DNA from: Phyto melanocephala
Lineage: Eukaryota; Arthropoda; Insecta; Diptera; Rhinophoridae
Length of the DNA stretch: 64,000 nt
Assembly (NCBI GenBank): GCA_941918925.1
Contig: OW799237.1
Coordinates: forward strand, 89,749,015 to 89,813,014
Reading direction: 5' to 3'
Shown here: positions 25,301 to 36,207 of the stretch, piece by piece
Layout of the letters: each line of letters starts with the position of its first letter
Position numbering within the stretch: position 1 is the first letter of the stretch
Notes under the pieces: generated by a model
The model's input: only the letters and a program-made list of their open reading frames with translations
What the model was told of the DNA's origin: nothing
The model's database searches: none
Made by a program: the position numbers and the translations under genes

Positions 25301-26151
25301 GGCTAAAAAAGTATATTGATTTAAATAATCATCATAGAACTTTAGCTAAAAATTCATTTGAACAAAACTTTTTTAAATTGTTAAATAATTCAGTATATGG
25401 CAAGACTATGGAAAATGTAGATAAAAGAAAAGACATAAAAATTGTGTGTGAATGGGAAAGTAGAGGTAAGAGGTTAGGAGCTAGAGCTCTTATAGCTAAA
25501 CCTAACTTTCATAGTTCTCTCAAAATTCATGATGAAATGATAGCAATTCAAATGAATAGAGCACGAACTGAATATAATAAACCTATTTACATCGGCTTCA
25601 CAGTTTTAGAATTATCAAAATGGAAAATGTATAGTTTCCATTATGACTATATGAAACCTAAGTATCATGATAATATTAATCTAAACTATATGGATACTGA
25701 TTCTTTTATTTATGACATTAAAACAGATGATCTGTATGAAGACATTCGATATGCATATCCAATGCAAAATATGTTTAATTTTCCGCTAACAAACAAAAAA
25801 GTTTTAGGAATGATGAAAGACGAATGTAATGGGAAAATAATTAAGGAATTCATTGGTTTAAGAGCTAAAATGTATTCAGTTAACATTGATGGTGAAAAAC
25901 ATGATATTAAGAAAATTAAAGGTATTAAACAATGTGTAACTGATAAACTATCAATTAATGATTTTAGAAAATGTTTGCTAGAAAAAAAATTACACTATGA
26001 CTTTATGTATATATTCAGATCTAAAGTTCATCAAATTTATACACAGTATATTAAAAAATTAACATTAAGTTATTTAGATGATAAACGATTTATTAAAGAA
26101 AATGGTATAAATACATATGCATGGGGACATTATAAAATAAATAATAATTAA
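22374..26151 (+). CDS. Zinc-finger/exonuclease/family B DNA polymerase, left copy (two exons)
   Basis: Exons 22374-23497 and 23568-26151 are joined across a 70-bp intron (GT at 23498, AG at 23567); the frame is kept and predicts 1,235 residues. The protein would copy the element's DNA, probably by protein priming as in Polintons. In order: C2H2 fingers at residues 6-27 and 34-56; a third (67-88) whose second cysteine is Phe70; a Cys263/His366 region that looks papain-like (inference); a CxxC-HxxxC knuckle (391-411) made only by splicing; Exo I Asp444/Glu446; an endonuclease VII-like zinc domain (Cys537, Cys540, DHCH 552-555, Cys568); Exo II Asn584-Asp589; Exo III Tyr736/Asp740; palm motif A Asp836; motif B NNSVYG (981-986); motif C YMDTDS (1082-1087); KMY (1142-1144). 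A TATA-like string lies at 22343-22348 and an AATAAA at 26160. All polymerase motifs are present. Confidence 0.9.
23498..23567 (+). other. Intron of the left polymerase gene
   Basis: It starts gtatgc and ends in a pyrimidine-rich tttatttacag. Removing it restores a continuous frame and the fourth zinc-binding knuckle. An identical counterpart lies at 29756-29825 on the minus strand. Confidence 0.85.
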
Positions 26152-26709
26152 TAATCTTTAATAAATTTGTAACTAAATGTTAAGATATTTTATAAGAAAA
26201 GAAAAATGCTTAATGAAATAAAAATAAAAAAAAAAAAACAACTCTTATTATTATTAAATAAAATTTTTAAACATAAGTGACATAGTTTATTAACAAGGTG
26301 ATAGGATTATGATTGATAAGGAGTGAAAAAGAGGAAAAATTGTTTATGAGTCAATGTTAATGATCTTGACTTAATTATTTGCTGTTCTGACAATATAATG
26401 TGTATTGAAAGGAGACATGTATATAGATAGACGGGCAGTCATTTGTAGAATTGTTATATATTTTTGTTATAGTTAAGTTTGTTTATTTATTTCATATATA
26501 AAATTTCAAGTATGAAATTTAGAGAGAACAATAAAAAATTATGTATACATTTTTTTAATGTATTTTTTTTTTGTAATATTGTTCTGATAATACAGTGTAT
26601 AATTTTTGTAACCAAACAAACGGATAGATTAAGCACTTTAATTCTTTGTTGTTGTTATAGTTTAGTTTCTTTATTTTGTTTATATTTAAAAACAATTAAA
26701 ATATTATGT

Positions 26710-26745
<36 letters not shown>

Positions 26746-27099
26746 ATTGAATAGTAAAAATATAAATTGACATATAAAAACTGCAAGAGATATTTTTTTT
26801 TTACTATTTTAAGCTTAATTTGTTTTGATTTACTTTTTTAATCGTATAATTCAACAAAGTGTTTATTTTTTTAGAAATCGAAATTGTCAACTATAAATTT
26901 CAAGTAAAAATAATATAAATTTTTAAACATTTATAGTTTTAGAAGCAATCTGTCAATAATTCCAATTTACATAGAAACAAAGTGATTAACATTCAGATAT
27001 AAATGTATGTACATATGTATTCAAGTAAAAAATTTAGAATTATATCCCTTTTTAGAAACTATAGAGAAAATGTTTTTACAATAAGTGTTAGTTATAAAG

Positions 27100-27453
27100 A
27101 TGAAGAGCTACAGGAAAAACCTCCTCGAGATGACTGAGGAAGAAGCTGCCGTCTTGTGGCAGTCGGGGAATTTCTTTCGAGCATTCGAAAAATCCCCACT
27201 GCCTGGAATAAAGGATTATTGGAAGAAGGTATATCTTTTGCAACGATGAGGCTTTTTCAGACCAGAAGAGCTATATGTAATCCATGAAAGGATAGAATAT
27301 AATAAATCGATTAAATTCTTAAAATATAAGCTCACAATGCTTTTCATATTTGAGGAAAATATTGAGGAGGTTGCAGTTTGCAACCTGGAAATATTTAATA
27401 AAAATGTAATTTTATATATAACTGATATATACAACATAAATATATACATATAA
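27100..27453 (+). pseudogene. Unknown 117-codon frame with one in-frame TGA
   Basis: From the ATG at 27100 the frame runs 49 codons, meets TGA at 27247-27249, and continues open for another 67 codons to TAA at 27451. The first part is noticeably richer in G+C than its surroundings and encodes a hydrophilic stretch with MTEEEAAVLW and PLPGIKDYWKK; the second part includes GFFRPEELYVIHERIEY. I do not recognise the family. It could be a gene of the element broken by one nonsense change, a short 49-residue protein, or a spliced frame (GT at about 27229, AG at about 27515). There is no sign of recoding machinery. Confidence 0.45.
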
Positions 27454-27813
27454 AAAAAATAATAATAAATAAATGAATAAATAAAAAATTTTATGTGTTA
27501 TTTCTTTATTTACAGCTCAGATTATGAAGATTGATAATAAATGAGAGAAAAATATGTTAAAGTAAAAAAAAAATATATATACATATATTTATTCCAAATC
27601 CAATATACTGATAACTTTATAAATGAAGTTCTACTGATAGCAAATTAATACATTTTTTAACTAGTCCTCTTTTATGCACGATATGAATTCCACTGAACTT
27701 GTTATTTACATATACAATTATTTAGAAAAACTTCAGTTTCATTCTTCTTTTGTTAAAAATAGATTATGATAAATGAGCATGAATTAAGTTCCGATGACAT
27801 ATTAATTTTATAA

Positions 27814-30800
27814 TTAAAAAAGTAGGCAGTGGCACAACCATATAAATTCAATTTTTAAACAGCTAAACAGCTTCGTGAAACAGCTAAACAGCTTCGTGAA
27901 ACAGCTAAACATAGTTCCATAGCCATATACTGAATTATTTAACAATTTAAAAAAGTTTTGTTCAAATGAATTTTTAGCTAAAGTTCTATGATGATTATTT
28001 AAATCAATATACTTTTTTAGCCAATTCGATTGATTAAATTTAAGAATTCTATGTATTTTCTTTAAAACTAACCCATGACTAATACATTGTTGAAGATTAA
28101 TATAATGTATTACATAATTTGATTTATTATTTAAATCTGTTATTAATTTAGATTGATTCATAATTTCAATCTTCTTATTTTCTGCACAAAATGGTAAGTC
28201 ATTATGATAATCATGTAATAAAGCTGGATATTCTAAGTCTACTTCTAATATATATCCTATTGGTGAATCATTTTTAACATCATTTATATTAAAATCTTCA
28301 ATATTTTCAATCCATTCAAAATTTTTGTAAGGAAGATATTGCGACATAGCATAACCATATAAGTTATTTACATCTAAATAAATTATATAATTCGATTCTT
28401 TTGTATAATCATAATCGTTAACATATTTATTATTAGCTATTGAGTGTCGTTTACTGCACTGAACAATACCACCCCTAATACCTCGCACAACAAAATTGTA
28501 CATATTAATGTCTGTTAACAATTCCAACTCTATTTCTGTTGTTTTCAACATTGCATCCCAAGACAAACCAGGTGCTGTATAATATTGACAGGGATCTAAA
28601 TTGTAAATATTCTTGCAAACTCTTCGAAAATTTTCAAAGATGTCACATAATAATAATACATCTACCTTCAAGTATAAAATTAAATAGTCAGATATAGTTT
28701 TACAGTGAAACATACTCCACACTTTTTCTGCATGTTTAAAATCATCCTCACTACACATTTGATTAGTTAATTTATTAAAAAATAATGAACGTGCTGGTAA
28801 TTGAACTTCTTGAAGACGATTCACATAATCTAGATAATCATATGGAAATACACCTTTCCGTTTTACTAATTCGAATTCATTATCATTTTGATAGACTGAT
28901 CTTATAGTTCTTAAATCTTCATTAGATAAATAACCTGCTAATTTTTCTAAACTTGATGACATAAACCGAAATGAATCTAAAAATCTCAGTTCAATTGTAT
29001 TTTTATTATCGACTGAAATTTTTTTTGATATGGACACATACAATTCTTTATTTAATGGAATGATATTTATATCACCTTCAACAGATGAAAGTTCTTTAAC
29101 GAACAAATGACAGTCATATGCTGAAAAATTATGAAAAAATACTGGAATGAAGTTCGCAATTTTATATTGTAAATTACATTTATTATGTGCGGGACCTCTA
29201 TATTCTCCAGTTAAATGACAATGGTCAGCTACTCTATCATTAAGAGATAACAATTTATTGCAAATGTGACAAATTGGGTCCTCATTTTGTTTTATCTGCT
29301 GAAGTGGTGATAAGAAATTCATTGGTTTTTCTATACTTAAATAATTATTATAAATATATATTACATCCTTAACTAAATTTTGGAAAAAATGTTTTGTCGA
29401 ATCTTCACCGCTATATGTTCTAAAAATATCTAAATTTGTATCAAACGAACACTTAATATAATAACTGTAAGCAAATGGAATATGTTTTTGTACTGATGTA
29501 ACGTTATTTGAATTCTGAACATTAACTGATTCCAGAATACATTCGAAATCAGCATAAACTACAAATGGCACATCCATTTGCTTTTTCAAATTTTTAAAAC
29601 TAAGTATATTGTTATCTATACTAGGCATTTTGGTTACTATTCTGTTGCATTCCTCCTTATGTTTTTTTAGGGCTGTCTCATTGTGAAAGTGGATTATGCA
29701 AGTATTGCATACATATATTAAATTATTATGGCTTGTTATCTGACTTCTAATAAGTCTGTAAATAAATTAAACAATAAATACATTTAAAAATTTGCTTCTG
29801 TATGCAAATATATTAAATAGCATACCTTGATATATTTTTTATCCATACGTAGTGAAATCTTTCTTCGTCCTCCAACAATAACAAATTAATGTGATTTAAT
29901 TTTTCCTTTTGTGTGAAATAATATGGACCAACAATTTTATCATCCTCCAACCCAAAAACATTAATACTTATCTCCGGATTATTTGATTCAAAGTCCTTAA
30001 TTTTGTTAACAGGTAAAGGAAAATTTAAATTTTTAAAATTTAATATTATATTATTTTCTAGTACTATAAGATCAGCCTTAATATCTTGAATCTTATATAC
30101 TGAACATCTATTTGAATGTATATCGACTGGATACAATGCTGATATTATGGCCCACTTAAAGCAATATTCATCATTATTCTGAACATTTGTGCATGCTTTT
30201 TTGTTATAAATTGTTGGCGGTAAACGAATATATTGAGAGCCTTTTATACACCTATACTCATTGACATTAACTTCAAGGTGAGAGATTTTTATTAATGTCC
30301 ATCCACTATCACGTTCTTGGAATTCAGACATCTTTTTTATTAAAATATTATATTGATTTGAGTAAATTTGAATAACATCATCTCTTGTTGCAGACGTATT
30401 AACTATAACCATTTTTGATTGGTGTGACTTCAAGTCTATTGAACATGTTTCTTCTTCTTTTACTAACATATATTCACAAAATAATTCGCAATTAAATTTT
30501 ATGTTGATATGTTTTTGTAACATATCTTTTAAAATATTGACGACTTTATCCTTAATGTTAGAAAAAAAGATTTCAGGGATCAAATTATTGATATCATCAT
30601 TTTCAATTATAAACGTCGCAATGCGATTTTTAAAAACTGAAGTAACACATTTTACGTTATTAATTTGTTCAACGCAGTTATGCTTATGTTTGTTTGTACG
30701 TAAGTGATACGGCCATAGATTTAATACGACATGTGAATTACAAACATCACAATATCTGCTACCATCTTTCATATTTTGTGAATGATCTATTAAATGCTGA

Positions 30801-30949
30801 TGCTTTAAAAATTCCTTACGATTTGAGAATTTCATATTGCACGTCTTACATTCTGCCGAATGCTCTTGATGATGCAGTCTTATATGACGTTTCAAACAAA
30901 AGTTTCGACTGAATGTGCTTTCACAAAATTTACAATTAAAACTTTTCAT
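27814..30949 (-). pseudogene. Zinc-finger/exonuclease/family B DNA polymerase, right copy (truncated)
   Basis: This is the inverted copy of the gene at 22374-26151, with exon 1 at 30949-29826, an intron at 29825-29756 and exon 2 from 29755. It matches the left protein to Gly986 and differs in the deduced protein only at residues 70 (Cys here, Phe on the left), 136 (Val/Ala), 296 (Val/Leu) and 595 (Lys/Arg). At 27922 homology ends, just after motif B. The frame then runs through 35 unrelated residues made partly by a 21-bp tandem repeat and stops at 27814. Motif C, which holds two metal-binding aspartates, and the thumb are missing, so polymerase activity is not expected. Zinc fingers and exonuclease motifs remain intact and could still bind or cut DNA. 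Confidence 0.85.
27845..27912. repeat. 21-bp tandem repeat at the right inner junction
   Basis: Successive copies of cagcttcgtgaaacagctaaa, about two and a half units, directly abut the point where the right arm loses homology. It probably marks the rearrangement breakpoint. Confidence 0.8.
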
Positions 30950-32417
30950 TTTGATGATGTAAACGATTAGAAATTATATACTATAATGAAATATAACCTT
31001 TACTATTCTCTATATTTATTAAAAATTATTATAAACTAAATGAGAATTATAAATCTCAAACCACAATCAAAAATTTAGAGATATCAAAAGCTAATTACTA
31101 AAAAATTTATTATTTTTACTTTTTTTAAGAAGAAGACAATAAAATTGAATTTCTTATATTAACATACATACTTACATAAATCTTTCAAACAGGTTTATTT
31201 TCTATCTCCTTCCTTCTATTTATATTTCTCTCCCTCTCTCTTCATATTTTACTTATTTAATTATCTTTCAAGTCACATTTTTTTATGTCTATTTTAATAT
31301 AAGTTTACCAATCAGTTTAAAATGCTCATATTATGATGAAATTAAGAATAAAAGCTCCTGTTTATCTGTGACATACATATATTATAAACAAATTCACTTG
31401 TAAGACTTGCTAAAATAAGACGATTATTTTACTACACAAAAAATAAAAATAAAATTAAACTATGACAATAATAAAGAATCAAACTGACTAAAATCTATCC
31501 GACGGATAGACAGTCTTGTATGTCAATCTGTCTGTCCTTGTGTTTGGCTGCGATGTATAGATAATATAAACACACACCACTTGAACGACATAAAAAATAT
31601 ATACATGCATGTATATATTTTACCATGATAGAATTAGTCGATCATTTTACTAAACAATAAATAAGCAGAAATATATTATAACAAGCAATCATAGTGGTCA
31701 ATACATCTATGTCTCTACCCTTCTGTCTATCTGTCAGTCCGTCTGTCTTTCTGTCAGTCCGTCTCTCTTTCTGTTAGTCCGTCTGTTTGTCTACGACATA
31801 CATATGTATATTATAAACACACGCTCTTGTAAGACTTAAACAATAAATATGTAGATGCTCGTGTAAGACGATCATTAAAATAATCAAACAAATAAACAAA
31901 ATATACTATAATAACAAAGAATCATAGTGATCAATTTATCCATTTCTCTACCCTTCTGTCTATCTGTCAGTCCGTCTGTCTTTCTGTCAGTCCGTCTCTC
32001 TTTCTGTTAGTCCGTTTGTTTGTTTACGTTATATATTTTAAACACATACTTCATTACTCAATTTTCACGCGCGTATACATGAAAAGGAAAAAAGGGATAT
32101 TTATCCCCCCCCCCCAAAAAAAAAACGATTTATATTATATGTGTTTCTTTTGGTAAGTAACTCTTTTGATTTCATTTACTACCAAAAACGTATAAGCCTC
32201 CAACCCCCACAAAACTAAACCACGACTACGCCCATGTATGATGTGCACGTTTGTATAAATATAGACGATCTAACATTAGGGGTGTGCAGATAAATATAAA
32301 TATTTCTCATTTTAATACTACCACATTATTCTTATACAATTTTTGTGAACACCCCTACTGGCATGCACATCATTTTGTATGAAAAAAGTGGTCCAGAATC
32401 ACCACAAACACACTACT
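27923..32417 (-). repeat. Right inverted arm
   Basis: Complement of 20433-25400, shorter by 473 bp, mostly because it has two minisatellite units instead of four. It ends CACACTACT at 32417. Confidence 0.9.
31725..32027 (-). repeat. Minisatellite, two units, right arm
   Basis: It contains the counterparts of the outermost (20826) and innermost (21512) units of the left array. The two middle units are absent. Confidence 0.85.
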
Positions 32418-32423
32418 TATTTC
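32418..32423. other. Right 6-bp target duplication
   Basis: tatttc, identical to 20427-20432. Confidence 0.8.
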
Positions 32424-32610
32424 AGTTTATTACAAGTTGTAATACTCAGTATAATAGTGTGAAGCCACCTTTAGATATGTTCAAAGCAAAAGAAAATATG
32501 TGGGTTCAATATCATACTTACAGTATGTGTTGTTCCATATGCCAGAAATAAAACATGGAAAAACTTGTTTAATTCATTCAATAAGTGGGCAAACCAAACC
32601 TTATTAAATA

Positions 32611-33918
32611 TTGATCAATTGGCTCCACGAAGAGCCCCCCAATGAAATAACGCCCAAACAAGAAATGAAATATTCTCCAATTTTTTTTCATACATTTTTG
32701 GGTGTTATTTTATATGAAATAACTCCCAATTTTGTTGGGCCGTTTTTAATTTTTTTTTTTGGAAATTATTTAATTTCTCATTTTGGGTTTTCTATTTATG
32801 AAATAATCTCCGATGAAATAACACCCAAAAAATTTTTAAAATTCGGGGCTTATTTCATAGCGTGTATAATTTGGGTGTTTCTTCATTTTGTATTCGGGGG
32901 TTATTTCATTTTTGAAGTTGTTGGTTTTTGGGGGTGTATTTGCTTGTAAATAAAATATATAAAAATAGGCCTTTTACAAGAAAAATTTTAGCCTGTGAAT
33001 ATATTACAATATCTTTCGAATGTTTACAGATATTTTCATTTGTGTTCATATTGGTTCCACTTCTGCCAAGCAGTGAGGAGGTACATAATAACAAAGTATA
33101 ACCAACTGGCAGCATTTATACATACAACGTACGTTTTCTTCATCTTGAATTCATGAGCAACCATTTTGTTTTTTTATCATTCCTTACGTATAACGTATTA
33201 AGTTTTTTATTTATTTATGTACATGAAAATAATTTTTTGGTAGTTGAATTTCAAAAATAAATATATTGGAAATATTTAACAATTCTGTGTCCATACTTCC
33301 TCACATCTCCGTTAAAGAAAATTACTGCCTTCTTTACAACATTGTAACTATAATAACGTCTCCCATTAGTTGGATTTTCAAGCCATTCAAAAGTTTTAGG
33401 ATAGCTCGTTGGTGGCTGATCTAAAATTGCTTCCGTCATATAGGGGAAAATAACTGCACTGGACTTAGGCCATTTACAAAACCAAAAGTAGTCACTATTA
33501 AACGAGCTTTGTATGTTCTTTCACCAAAAAAAATTGATTATGAATGCTGGCACACTTTCGAAGTTGCATATATCCTTAGTATGAAGAAGACGACTGCGGG
33601 CCTCCACACGATTTATACCAATAATTTTGCAATTTTGCTGTTGGTCCATATTGACTTCATGAAATCCTTAGTGAAACTGACTCTTTTATAAATTTTGGGC
33701 ATAATTTAATTTTTGTTGCTGATGGGGCTTATTTCATTGGGGGTTATTTCATTTTCTTCATTGGGAGTTATTTCATATGAAATAACTTCCATATATTGGG
33801 GGTTTTTTCGTTTTCGCTTTGGGGTTTATTTCATTTATTTTTCGATGTTATTTCATTCACTGTTTTTGGGTGTTATTTCCTATTTTTTGGGGGGGCTTTT
33901 CGTGGAGTGGATCAATTT
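32611..33918. mobile_element. Foldback element with repeated TGAAATAAC motifs
   Basis: The left end (ctccacgaagagcccccc, 32623-32640) is the complement of the right end (ggggggcttttcgtggag, about 33890-33907). Both flanking arms are packed with tgaaataac-ccc phrases on the left and gggttatttca phrases on the right. The middle (about 32950-33710) has gene-like patches, including a minus frame 33439-33251 with TFEWLENPTNGRRYYSYNVV, that I cannot assign. It is probably a class II element with long repetitive inverted repeats, possibly Mutator-like, but this is a guess. Confidence 0.6.
33251..33439 (-). pseudogene. Unassigned frame inside the foldback element
   Basis: A 62-codon minus-strand frame whose residues (TSYPKTFEWLENPTNGRR and FFNGDVRKYG) look like real protein rather than AT noise. 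It has no convincing start and I do not recognise the family. Its place between the inverted arms suggests a remnant of the element's own gene. Confidence 0.35.
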
Positions 33919-34155
33919 ATATAATATTTTTAATATTTGTTTTAACTTAACATAAGCATAAGAAAGCTTTGAATAAGACAATCTTAAATTTATAAAAAAT
34001 AATAAGTAATGAAATATTGAATTGAAATATTAACTCCATTTATTTAAAAACTGTCAATATTTTTTTTTCGAATACACATATATTTCATAAAATAGCTTGA
34101 GTTTTCAGATTTTAAAGTTACGAAGTGTTTTTTCAATATCGTAAAGACTAACACA

Positions 34156-34245
34156 AAACTAGGTGCTAACTAACGAGCTGCCAACTTTTTTTGTATTAAT
34201 TTCCATAAAAGAAAGGTAGCAGCTCTTTAACTAGCACACAGTTTC
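34156..34245. repeat. Short imperfect inverted repeat
   Basis: aaactaggtgctaactaacg (34156-34175) pairs imperfectly with 34215-34245. It may be a small MITE remnant. Confidence 0.4.
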
Positions 34246-34302
34246 TTGCTATGAATAACGCCGTTAACATTTTGAACAAATACACATATTTTTTATATGA
34301 AT

Positions 34303-34361
34303 CTATACGTATACGTAATATAATAGCGAAATTTTGACATAATACATATTACGTATACGTA
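34303..34361. repeat. Short hairpin-forming inverted repeat
   Basis: tacgtatacgtaatat at about 34306 and atattacgtatacgta at 34346-34361 are complementary, separated by about 25 bp. Confidence 0.55.
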
Positions 34362-34852
34362 CACCAGATATAAGAATTACAAAAAGTGTTCTTGAAGGGA
34401 TTTAACTGATGATGGTGTTGATATGTTTATTCAACGATCTCTAACAGTTTATTTTTCAAATAATATAAAAACTTATAATAATAAACACAATGAAAAATTT
34501 ATTATTTGCCAAAACTCATTTTCAAAGTGGAAATATATAAAGTATTACCATATCGATCCTCCTTCAGTTATAACATCAGATATTAATTCGTACAGTTTTT
34601 CCCAATCGTAGTATTCGATGGTCCGCTGTATCAGGAGTTAAAGCAAACTCATTTTGATGTTCATAGTTATTATTTTTCTAATTCAAAATCATAATTTTTC
34701 AATTTGCCAATTTAAAAATCAAAATTAGACTTTGCAAATGAGTTCTATTTATTAAATACTGAGTTTAATGTGGAAAATTGAGATAAATTCGATAAAGGAT
34801 GTATTTAAGTTAGAATCTTTTGTTTTTATATTTACCACAAAAAATTTTTAAG

Positions 34853-35016
34853 GGGTATATTCATTTTGTCGTTCCGTTTGTAACACATCGAAATATTAGT
34901 TTTAGACTCCATAAGTATATATTTTCTGAGTCCTGGTTTCAGTTAAGGACGATCTAACTATGTTGGTCTGTTTACCCATCAGCCTTTGTCAGTCTGTCTG
35001 TCCTTTAAAAAAACGA
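34853..35016 (+). repeat. Dispersed fly repeat, 5' fragment
   Basis: It has ggggtatattcattttgtcg, ttccgtttgtaacacatcga, tatatattttctgagtcctg and a gtcagtctgtctgtcc tract, in the order seen at the left end of the copy at 42825. Confidence 0.65.
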
Positions 35017-35438
35017 TGAAGCTACAATTGCAAGTATATTTCAAAGTGTATAACAAATTGCCTGACATAGGATCTATTTTAGTCTATTTAAAATAAATAA
35101 AATAAAACTGAAGGTATTAAATGTATGGTCCTTAAATTTCACAAATGTGGGTTTTTACTTTATATTATTATTATTTTTGTTATTATTATATTCACTTTAA
35201 AGCCTACCCCCCTGTATAACGCCTTTTATTTAATTTATATGATTATTCTATAAATAAAGATTTCGAAGAACAAAGACCTTAATAGAATCATTGTCAGAAA
35301 TTACTTTGACACGCCTTCTTTAACGATTATTTCTCTCATATGGCCTGATTTGCTAGTAATACAATTTAAAAAGTCATATAACCGACCAAATATGATATAG
35401 GATTCTTAAATTTTGCAAATATTTGCTTTTGGTTATTA

Positions 35439-36207
35439 CAATAGACTCGCGATAACGCGAACTATTGAAAACCGAGTGTGTTCTCGTTTGCGAAGTTGTT
35501 CATGTTCACGAAGGTGTAAAAATGTCCAAATTAATTGGACATGTGATTTATCCCAAATTCATATATTTTTTTTCGGATTTTTTTCGGATTGTTATGTACA
35601 TATGGTTTGTTAAGAAAAAAAGTACGTAAAAATAAATTTAAAAAATGTGTTACCTTTTTTTGGATTACCTTTTAATTTTTAAATTTTTTATTGCTGAATA
35701 AATTCTTTCTCTCAAAAAAGCTAACGGGATATCCTCTTTATAGTATTCTTTATCTCCTAAAGAGCTTAAAATGTTCAGCCAGCATTTTGCTATTGCTTTC
35801 TTTTCAAGACGTTGCCAAGTTGAATTTAAATAGCTCATAGCGTCCATTGATAGTTAAAGCAATTTTCAAAAATTGCAGCTGTCATCCATTACGATTTGGA
35901 GCAATTGTAGTCCACAGGAGATTCAAAATTTCTAAAAGAGAGAGGATTTTTTTGATTTCCGATCACAAGAAGTTTAACTTTAGAATTTGTGATATTTTTC
36001 ACGAAAAACTTTAGATTATATCATGCTAAATCAGCAGCGGGCACTAAACTAAATCTGTGCAAAACGATTTGCATAACCGACAAATTTGTTCACGTTAAAA
36101 GGCTTTCTCACTGTGTTCACGCTACAGAGTATTCAGTGTAAAAAAAAATATGTTCATCTTATCCGGTTTTCACGCAAGGCTGTATTTTTGTTACCGCAAG
36201 TCTACTG
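35439..36207. mobile_element. pogo/Tigger-like element with TA target duplication
   Basis: The left end caatagactcgcgataacgc and the complement of the right end (cagtagacttgcggtaac) are inverted repeats, each bordered by TA (35437-35438 and 36208-36209), the target of Tc1/pogo elements. At 769 bp it is a deletion derivative. It holds the transposase remnant at 35665-35847. Confidence 0.8.
35665..35847 (-). pseudogene. pogo/Tigger transposase C-terminal remnant
   Basis: The minus frame includes LNSTWQRLEKKAIAKCWLNIL, shaped like the helical segment after the DDE core in pogo/Tigger and jerky-like proteins (W...V....I..CW). The helix-turn-helix and CENP-B-type DNA-binding parts are absent, so the protein is not functional. 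Confidence 0.65.

Larger units (their letters stand above)
20433..25400 (+). repeat. Left inverted arm
   Basis: Outer 4,968 bp of the element. It matches the complement of 27923-32417 from the AG end to the codon for Gly986 of the polymerase, where homology stops abruptly. It contains the minisatellite, an AT-rich upstream region and most of the polymerase gene. Confidence 0.9.
25401..27922. other. Single-copy spacer between the arms
   Basis: It holds the last 249 codons of the left polymerase gene, a very AT-rich stretch with a poly(A) run at 26713-26743, a small reading frame at 27100-27453 of clearly different composition, and the chimeric end of the right polymerase copy. No integrase, ATPase, protease or capsid signature is seen. 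Confidence 0.7.
20433..32417. mobile_element. Palindromic Polinton-like element with PolB in both arms
   Basis: The element begins AGTAGTGTG and ends CACACTACT, so it has the 5'-AG/CT-3' ends of Polintons, and it sits between 6-bp direct repeats. The left arm is 20433-25400; the right arm, its inverted copy, is 27923-32417. Coordinates of matching bases add to 53323 throughout the coding part, with no indel. The arms differ by few substitutions, an 11-bp indel near 21898 and two tandem-repeat units. The single-copy spacer is 25401-27922. Ordinary Polintons also encode an integrase, packaging ATPase, cysteine protease and capsid proteins; none is visible here, so this copy would need help to move. 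Mavericks, adintoviruses and related elements are the alternative labels. Confidence 0.8.

Noticed and set aside
22374..26151. Two separate genes, a zinc-finger protein and a polymerase
   Set aside because: A canonical 70-bp intron joins them in frame, splicing forms a zinc knuckle, and the downstream ATG at 23695 lacks independent promoter signals.
25401..27922. Hidden integrase, ATPase or capsid gene in the palindrome spacer
   Set aside because: Apart from the polymerase end and the 117-codon frame, all frames are short and AT-driven; none shows a DDE zinc-binding, Walker or jelly-roll-like pattern.
20433..32417. Inverted duplication as an assembly mirror artefact
   Set aside because: Each outer edge has different unique flanks with a shared 6-bp duplication, the arms differ in unit number, indels and substitutions, and the centre is asymmetric. 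An artefact would give identical arms. Long reads would still be the final proof.
32640..33900. Telomere-like repeats
   Set aside because: The ttatttca words are irregularly spaced and mirrored between two inverted arms, which fits a foldback element and not a telomeric array.
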